Below, one piece after another: positions 22,967 to 27,781 of a DNA stretch of 27,781 bases. Origin of the DNA: Thermoplasmata archaeon. Lineage in GTDB: Archaea; Thermoplasmatota; Thermoplasmata; UBA10834. A model generated the notes under the pieces. The model saw only the letters and a program-made list of their open reading frames with translations, was not told the DNA's origin and did not search any database. Where the stretch lies: NCBI GenBank assembly GCA_013329135.1, contig DUKU01000080.1, positions 446 to 28,226 of the forward strand, in the 5' to 3' direction. Position numbers and translations under genes: made by a program. The first letter of the stretch is position 1. Each line of letters opens with the position of its first letter.

Positions 22967-23353
22967 TCAACAGGTGAAGACCCTGTCCACGTCCACGGCC
23001 TCCGCCGCGAAGTCCATGAGGTTGACGAACTCGACGCCGTCTATGAACTGGTTCTTGTCGATACCCCTGGATTCGAGGCACGGGATGCAGACCTGGATCT
23101 TCCCACCGCTCTGGAGAAACGCGTCCATCATCTGCTTCACGGGCGCCATCCCCTCGACGGGTTTGAGCTTCTCAGCGTATCCCTTCTGGGCGAGCTTGAC
23201 GCCGTTCATGGTCAGGAACACCTTGGTCCTGATGCCCAGCGCCGTAGATGCTCCCGCGCACGCGAATGTCATGGTCGCCTTCTCGAGCTCCTCGTCCCCG
23301 TGCGTGCCTATCACGAGGAACGACTTCTTCGAATAATCCGTCTTCTTGGCCAA
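22967..23353 (-). CDS. DsrE/DsrF-like sulfur-relay family protein
   Basis: A 128-residue protein of the DsrE/TusD-like fold (FLVIGTHGDEE, then FACAGASTALG and a late VCIPCLESRG). The Cys pair C89/C92 sits where the persulfide-carrying Cys of the DsrE family lies, so sulfur transfer is plausible. An open frame runs to GTG at 23386, but the TTG at 23353 has gaggt 6 bases upstream, and its product MAKKTDYSKKS fits family length better. I prefer the TTG. It could supply sulfur to the IscU-like or NifX-like proteins downstream, which is inference from position. Confidence 0.85.
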   Translation of the reverse strand: MAKKTDYSKKSFLVIGTHGDEELEKATMTFACAGASTALGIRTKVFLTMNGVKLAQKGYAEKLKPVEGMAPVKQMMDAFLQSGGKIQVCIPCLESRGIDKNQFIDGVEFVNLMDFAAEAVDVDRVFTC

Positions 23354-23429
23354 TCTGATACCTCTAGCTACCACTTGGCCTTCCACGTTGAAGTCCGGTA
23401 CGGCGAACAGGTTAGCCGTGCGTGGCTTT

Positions 23430-24023
23430 TCACTCAGGTGGAAGGCCGAACCGGTTCTTCTTGTAGTACCCGCTGTAGATCGCCCCTGCGGGGTTGTGGG
23501 CCAGCACTCTATCCTTCACGATGAACGTCGTCACGGGCGCCTTCGAGTGCTTCGTGAACAGCATGTCGTGGCCTACGCACAGGCCGATCAGGATGTTCAT
23601 CTCGGTCACGCACTCGGCGAGGCACATAGCCTGGCCAATCGGATCGCACACCGCCTCGTCACCGTCGTCCCCGTGCAGTTTGACGACCCCCAGCTCCTTC
23701 TTGTCTATTCCGCAGATCTTGCAGCACACGGAATGCACCTCGAGTCCCTGCTTGGCGAGTATGTCCGCAACGGTCCTGGCCTCCGAGGAGAGGCCGACGC
23801 AGAAGGCGATCCCGAGTCTCTTCATGCCCATCTCCTTCGCGTACAGGATGAGCTCCTCCAGCCTGGTCTTCTTCATGTAGTGCTCAGCCTCGACCTTCCC
23901 TGAGACCCTCATCGATTTGAGCTCGTACCCCTCGTACGCCTTCCTCGCCCTGTCAGCGAGGCCGAAACAGTCCTTGCCCTCATAGCATTCTTTGTCCGCA
24001 CAGTGCGCGCAATCCGTCTTCAT
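23430..24023 (-). CDS. DUF1847 Cys-rich metal-binding protein
   Basis: A 197-residue protein with an N-terminal Cys cluster (MKTDCAHCADKECYEGKDC: C5, C8, C13, C19) and further Cys in VCCKICG and later. This pattern fits the uncharacterised DUF1847 family of anaerobes, probably holding Zn or an Fe-S cluster. The ATG at 24023 follows a G-rich ribosome binding site (gggggaa). The open frame extends 19 codons further, with a basic and unlikely sequence. It lies between the regulator pair and the DsrE-like gene, with gaps of 50 and 76 bases. The function is not known. Confidence 0.85.
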   Translation of the reverse strand: MKTDCAHCADKECYEGKDCFGLADRARKAYEGYELKSMRVSGKVEAEHYMKKTRLEELILYAKEMGMKRLGIAFCVGLSSEARTVADILAKQGLEVHSVCCKICGIDKKELGVVKLHGDDGDEAVCDPIGQAMCLAECVTEMNILIGLCVGHDMLFTKHSKAPVTTFIVKDRVLAHNPAGAIYSGYYKKNRFGLPPE

Positions 24024-24073
24024 CGAGTTCCCCCGTCGCTTCGAAGGTTTTCGTCGCCCCTGATGGCACCGCG

Positions 24074-24709
24074 TCAGCATGTCTCGCCTATATGGCTCGC
24101 CACCAACTTCCTCTGGGCCCTCCTCAACATCACATCGAGGGTGGCCTTCGATATCTCCAGCCTCTTAGCCAGTATGTCGAGCGTGATCTTCCTCGGTATC
24201 TCGAAGTACCCGAGTTCGTAGGCCATCTGAAGCACCTTCTCCTGGGCGAGCGTGAGTTCGGAGACGGTCCTCAGGACAGATATCTTCTCGACCTCGACGG
24301 TGCAACCGAGTTCCTTGACCTTCTCGACGAGGTTCCTGAGGGCGGCCGCGTTCGGGGCGATGACGTTCCACTGCATCATCCCGCCATCACGGTTGGAGGC
24401 AGAGTCCATGAAGCATCCAGAATCTGCCATGAGCCTGCACGCGGCGCATTGCTGCAGCTCGACCGTGCCTATGTGCCTGCCCGGTCCTGCGGCGGTGAGC
24501 TGGACCGTGCAGTTCGGCTCCACCTCGCGTATCCTGTTTACCAGCTCCTCCTGGGACAGGCCCGGGTCTGTGTCTATCTGCAGGAAGCTCTGCCCACCGT
24601 TGCTGTTCTTGGGCACGCATTTGAGTATCTTGACAGATAGGTCGCAACTGCTGGCGAGGCAGCCGATCCAGTTGCCAGGTATCTTGACGAGCAGCGATGC
24701 GGACCTCAC
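24074..24709 (-). CDS. bacterio-opsin-activator type HTH_10 transcription regulator
   Basis: A 211-residue archaeal regulator. The C-terminal 60 residues (about 151-205) are an HTH_10 domain (LTLAQEKVLQMAYELGYFE...ISKATLDVMLRRAQRKL). The N-terminal region of about 150 residues is a sensor-like domain with three close Cys (C88, C91, C99) that may bind metal or sense redox state. The GTG at 24709 overlaps the stop of the DUF134 gene (GTGA), and ggtgg lies 6 bases upstream. The open frame extends far upstream, but that part is the DUF134 gene read in another frame. It probably regulates this operon together with DUF134. Confidence 0.85.
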   Translation of the reverse strand: MRSASLLVKIPGNWIGCLASSCDLSVKILKCVPKNSNGGQSFLQIDTDPGLSQEELVNRIREVEPNCTVQLTAAGPGRHIGTVELQQCAACRLMADSGCFMDSASNRDGGMMQWNVIAPNAAALRNLVEKVKELGCTVEVEKISVLRTVSELTLAQEKVLQMAYELGYFEIPRKITLDILAKRLEISKATLDVMLRRAQRKLVASHIGETC

Positions 24710-25044
24710 TTCGGACCACCCGTCTTGCAGGCCGCCGCACGAGCCGGAGGTTCCGGGGCGTGAGGCGAACCACGTGCTATCCTGAGCGCCATGCCATCGG
24801 TGAGGGCCTCGGCTACCTTGGACCTGGCGCCTGAAAGTATCCGGTTGAAAGTGGGTTGCGAGATGTCCATCTTCTTTGCCGCCTCCGCCTGCGACAGGTC
24901 CTCGACGTCCGAGAGCCTCAAGGCCTCGAGTTCGTCCAGCTCTATCTCTATGCTGGACAGTTCGCTCATGGGGATTCCCTGCGGTTTGAAGACCTTGTAT
25001 TCCGGGTCGAAGCAGACCTTCCGGCACCTCTTCGGTCGGGGCAT
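24706..25044 (-). CDS. DUF134 (UPF0251) HTH DNA-binding protein
   Basis: A 112-residue protein with the typical DUF134 opening MPRPKRCRKVCFDPE, then DELEALRLSDVEDLSQAEAA and a sigma70-region-4-like HTH ending in FNRILSGARSKVAEAL (about 51-82). The last 20 or so residues are Ala/Pro-rich. Members of this family are usually encoded beside NifX/ORP-type and MinD-ferredoxin genes, so it is probably the local regulator. It is the first gene of the operon and overlaps the HTH_10 gene by 4 bases. The ATG is probably the first codon of a leaderless mRNA. Confidence 0.92.
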   Translation of the reverse strand: MPRPKRCRKVCFDPEYKVFKPQGIPMSELSSIEIELDELEALRLSDVEDLSQAEAAKKMDISQPTFNRILSGARSKVAEALTDGMALRIARGSPHAPEPPARAAACKTGGPK

Positions 25045-25067
25045 CGTAATGGATTATAATTCATAAC

Positions 25068-25076
25068 TATTTAACC
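25068..25076 (-). promoter_or_regulatory. TATA box of the ORP-like operon
   Basis: The minus strand reads ggttaaata. Its centre is about 27 bases ahead of the ATG at 25044, so transcription would start at the ATG itself. The next 20 bases (attataattcat) are also AT-rich. I saw no other convincing promoter between here and 18313. Confidence 0.5.
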
Positions 25077-25295
25077 ATTCGCCCGTGTCCTCGTCCTCGT
25101 GCCGGGATGTCCGAAGGGTTGATGTATTTCGAGTGCTTTTTCTTGATTGGTCGTGTAGACCAGGAGGTTCCCGGTTATGATGTCCGACAGAGTTCTAGCA
25201 GCTGTGCCGGGAACCCCGTAGCGTCGTGTCGGGTTCTCGGGCTGTCGTGAGCTTGTTCTGCGAACGCCACACATCCAGAGAAATGGAATCCGAGA

Positions 25296-26036
25296 ATGCC
25301 AAACAATCCGTATCTAGACGCCAGCGTGCACTGGCGCATCAGGTCCGGGACGCTCGACCTCCACGAGGCGGGCTACCGATCGACAGCAGAAGCAATCCTC
25401 TCGTCGGGCCTCGCCACCGATGTGGTGGGTCTGATCAGCGCGGGCAAGGAGGCAGATGTCTACCTCGCGAGCTACAATGGCTCCCCGATAGCGGTCAAGT
25501 GCTACAGGCTCTACAGGACCTCCCACAAGGGAGGAGGGCCGATAAAGCTCGACTCCATGGGCTGGAAGGCGGCCAAGGAGTACGAGATGACCTTCCAGGC
25601 ATGGAAGGGCGGGGCGAAGGTCCCCGCTCCCGCGCGCAGGGTGGAGAACATGTTCAGCATGCGCTATCTAGGGGACGAGACGGGCCCGGCTCCAAGGCTC
25701 AGCGACGTCAGGCTGGAGGCTCCCGAGAAGTTCCTGAAGGTGGTCATGTCCGGGATCGCTGCATTGGCCAAGGCGGGCGTGGTCCACACAGACCTCAGCC
25801 CGTACAACATACTGGTCCACTCAGGCGACCCGTGGTTCATAGACCTCTCCGAGGCGTTGCGCGTGGACCGCACGGGCGGTGTCCCGTGGGTAACGCTCAC
25901 GCGCGCCGCCGAAGCGTTGAGCAGCGGCATGTCCGCGGTGGAGAAGTACTTCAGGAAGTACGGGGTCGAGGTCGAGTACGAGGAGTTCGTCCGAGGCTTG
26001 GTGGACTCGCTGGACAGGTTCGGAGTCATGAGGTGA
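25296..26036 (+). CDS. RIO-type atypical protein kinase (RIO1-like)
   Basis: A 246-residue kinase of the RIO family, which in archaea and eukaryotes acts in maturation of the small ribosomal subunit. Visible elements are the ATP loop ISAGKEADVYLA (47-58, STGKEA-type motif), the ATP-binding lysine K68, the catalytic loop VHTDLSPYN with D166 and N171, and the metal-binding D183 in FIDLSEAL. The missing RIO2-type N-terminal winged helix points to RIO1. It starts at ATG 25296 with MPNNPYLD. No clear TATA box or strong ribosome binding site is visible ahead of it. Confidence 0.92.
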   Translation: MPNNPYLDASVHWRIRSGTLDLHEAGYRSTAEAILSSGLATDVVGLISAGKEADVYLASYNGSPIAVKCYRLYRTSHKGGGPIKLDSMGWKAAKEYEMTFQAWKGGAKVPAPARRVENMFSMRYLGDETGPAPRLSDVRLEAPEKFLKVVMSGIAALAKAGVVHTDLSPYNILVHSGDPWFIDLSEALRVDRTGGVPWVTLTRAAEALSSGMSAVEKYFRKYGVEVEYEEFVRGLVDSLDRFGVMR

Positions 26037-26168
26037 GAGCCGGTCACGGACTGCGCTGGTGCGAGATGAATAGCGTAAGCCCTGTCGGTCGTCGTCCGCA
26101 ATCGCTGGTCATCCGGGTAATGATTCCTTGGCGGGACGAAGGCGACTACGGCCGGTAGTATTTCCGAG

Positions 26169-27422
26169 TCAAGTGACCGCCTGGTCAGGTCGGCGGAAGG
26201 CCCCGACGGGCACAATGATCTCGAACCTGGCACCCTTGCCGAAGGCGCCGCGCTCCCGAATCGAGATGCCTGTGAGATCCAGTATCTCCCTCGTGATGTA
26301 GAGCCCGTATCCCGTGTTCTTCCCGAACCCTCGCTCGAAGACGATCTCCTTCTCGTTGTCTGGAATGCCCACTCCATCGTCCTCGACCACCAAGACGAGG
26401 CCGTTCTCGGTCTCCGAGTCCGATACGGAGATCGTCGAGACCCTCTCGCCATGCCTGACTGAGTTCTCAATCAGGTTGTAGAAGATTCTCTCGAACATCA
26501 TGTCGGAATAGACTTCGATGTCGCGCAGCCGATTCACGACTGATATGCCCCCCAGGACTGCGGAGGAGACTGCCAGATCGAAGACCCGTCTCACGTTCTG
26601 CCAGTCGGGCTGTGTGCTCCCGATTGACTGGTAGACCTTCGTGAACTCCAGCTGGCTTCTTATCGCGTTGCCCGACTTGATGATCCTGTCGAGGTACATC
26701 TCCGCCTTGTCCCTGCTGCCGGGCTCCCTCATCATCTCGGCGTACCCGAGCACTACGTTCAACTGGTTGAGCGCGTCGTGGCGTGTGAGGCTTCCCATGA
26801 GGTTCAGTTTCTTGTTGGCGAGCCTGAGCGCCTCTTCCGCGCGCCGGCGTTCACGCTCGCTCCGGTCCCTTGTCAGTCTCGCATCCAGGACAGGAGCCAC
26901 GAAGCCGGCTATCGCCTTGACGTATTCCACATCCTCCTCACTGTAGTCGTAGGTCCTGTTGGCGACTGCGAACAACCCTACGACCTCTCCCAAGTGGATG
27001 AGCGGGACGCAGATCGAGCGCCTGATTTGTATGTGTCCACTAGGGACGTCGTGTCCTCCGTTGGAGAACAACGCCCGTTTCTCATTCAGGGAGCGGCCCC
27101 AGATGCCACCCCATGTGTCCCTGGGGAATATGTAGGTCTTGTCGGGTATCTGGCACTGGTCCCAGATGTCCTTTGTCATCGAAGGGGCCACCATGGACCC
27201 GTTCTCGTCGATGTACGCGAAGATGCCGTGCCTGCTCTCGGTAGTTTCGAGGAGGATCTTCAACACCTCGTTGTACATCTCCTCGTCGGGGACGTTGAGG
27301 AAGATGGGCATGATCTTGTTCATTATTCGGAGCAGATGGTTTGGGTTCTTGACAGTGTAGTCAAATCCATCTGCCTCCGTTGCGCAGTCCTTCTCCTGAA
27401 CCACGACCTTGTCTTCTACCAC
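26169..27422 (-). CDS. soluble GAF-domain sensor histidine kinase
   Basis: A 417-residue cytoplasmic kinase with no membrane segment. Residues about 45-185 are a GAF domain (ICVPLIHLGEVVGLFAVAN). A coiled-coil linker follows (about 183-205), then the phosphoacceptor region with H215 in LTRHDALNQL. The HATPase domain has an N box (NLIENSVRHG), G1 (DDGVGIP), F box (FERGFG) and G2 (GYGLYI). The start is GTG 27422. No response regulator is adjacent, so it is an orphan kinase here, as is common in methanogens and Thermoplasmatota. The signal is unknown. A ligand or a redox state sensed through the GAF domain is possible. Confidence 0.9.
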   Translation of the reverse strand: MVEDKVVVQEKDCATEADGFDYTVKNPNHLLRIMNKIMPIFLNVPDEEMYNEVLKILLETTESRHGIFAYIDENGSMVAPSMTKDIWDQCQIPDKTYIFPRDTWGGIWGRSLNEKRALFSNGGHDVPSGHIQIRRSICVPLIHLGEVVGLFAVANRTYDYSEEDVEYVKAIAGFVAPVLDARLTRDRSERERRRAEEALRLANKKLNLMGSLTRHDALNQLNVVLGYAEMMREPGSRDKAEMYLDRIIKSGNAIRSQLEFTKVYQSIGSTQPDWQNVRRVFDLAVSSAVLGGISVVNRLRDIEVYSDMMFERIFYNLIENSVRHGERVSTISVSDSETENGLVLVVEDDGVGIPDNEKEIVFERGFGKNTGYGLYITREILDLTGISIRERGAFGKGARFEIIVPVGAFRRPDQAVT

Positions 27423-27444
27423 GTCAGACTCATTGGTCAGGATT

Positions 27445-27456
27445 GAGTATATACTC
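27445..27456 (-). promoter_or_regulatory. TATA box of the histidine kinase gene
   Basis: gagtatatactc is a perfect 12-base palindrome containing tatata. Its centre is about 28 bases before the GTG at 27422, so the mRNA is probably leaderless. Because it is symmetrical, it could also serve the plus strand, but no gene follows there. Confidence 0.5.
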
Positions 27457-27708
27457 TTTCCCCGGACAGCGTCCGTTGTGGTCGGTGTGGCCTCACGGGC
27501 TCAGATCACCTTCAAATAGGGTCTCCCAGAGAGGCTCTCACGGAGTGGACCGCGTCGGAGCGAAGTCCTTTGGTGCGCTCTCATCCAGACAATGGTCTGT
27601 CATGAGTCAACATGGTGTGTGTGCGGACTTGACAGGTGTACGACCCACGACTATTCAAGCAAGCGAGCGCTGCCAACGGTATCTCCGCGGTCGTGGCGAG
27701 AGATGGAG

Positions 27709-27781
27709 TGGGCCCAACCGGATTTGAACCGGTGATCTACGCCGTGTAAGGGCGTTGTCATAACCGCTAGACCATGGGCCC
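27709..27781 (-). tRNA. tRNA-Val (TAC anticodon)
   Basis: On the minus strand this is a 73-base cloverleaf. The acceptor gggccca pairs with tgggccc, the anticodon stem acgcc/ggcgt closes the loop cttacac (anticodon TAC, reads GTA), and the T stem accgg/ccggt closes ttcaaat. The discriminator is A, and no CCA is encoded after it. The 5' end is the last base of the window, so its promoter is not visible. Confidence 0.93.

Noticed and set aside
27380..27727. 115-residue plus-strand frame between the histidine kinase and tRNA-Val
   Set aside because: It overlaps the kinase start, its promoter and the tRNA, and its composition is not protein-like. The stretch 27457-27708 otherwise holds nothing I can support.

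Overview
The window is GC-rich and gene-dense, and it is clearly archaeal. It carries a RIO1-type kinase, an archaeal NFACT/RqcH protein, a bacterio-opsin-activator type HTH regulator, a DUF134 regulator, FtsZ, and several TATA boxes about 27 bases ahead of start codons that have almost no leader. A euryarchaeal lineage close to Thermoplasmatota is my best guess, from the gene mix and the large secreted Ig-like proteins. No 16S rRNA or other phylogenetic marker in the window proves this. Many genes look anaerobic: ferredoxin-MinD ATPases, NifX/ORP proteins and FeoB.

Layout. 1-2900 (+): a CoA-transferase/GNAT fusion and endonuclease IV. 2893-12441: a diverged tandem segmental duplication. Copy A is intact rqcH (-), tRNA-Thr (+) and a membrane-anchored secreted protein (-). 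Copy B is a broken rqcH piece (-), a decaying second tRNA-Thr (+) and a secreted subtilisin-like protease (-). The secreted proteins of the two copies share a C-terminal-type module of about 245 residues. An unrecognised small gene sits at the copy junction. 12773-15652 (+): a DASS/SLC13 transporter and FtsZ. 15655-18237 (-): a two-gene iron operon, a DtxR-FeoA fusion regulator followed by FeoB, with a perfect DtxR-like palindrome in its promoter.

18313-25044 (-): a probable operon of about 14 genes and the most interesting part of the window. In transcription order it is DUF134 regulator, HTH_10 regulator, DUF1847 Cys-rich protein, DsrE-like protein, Mrp/NBP35 ATPase, two small zinc ribbons, a NifX/ORP-like protein, an IscU-like scaffold, a 45-residue zinc ribbon, a second NifX/ORP-like protein, two MinD-type ATPases with inserted 2x[4Fe-4S] ferredoxin domains, and a 59-residue unknown protein. 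The core (NifX/ORP, paired ferredoxin-MinD ATPases, Mrp) matches the anaerobe-specific 'orange protein' (ORP) complex genes of sulfate reducers. Here it appears with sulfur-relay and Fe-S scaffold genes, so a metal-sulfur cofactor assembly or trafficking system is a reasonable inference.

25296-27781: a RIO1-like kinase (+), a soluble GAF histidine kinase (-) and tRNA-Val (-) at the window edge. Several real starts differ from the longest open frame. Two small genes start at GTG or TTG, and one MinD gene seems to start at ACG. I saw no CRISPR array, insertion sequence, rRNA or replication origin.
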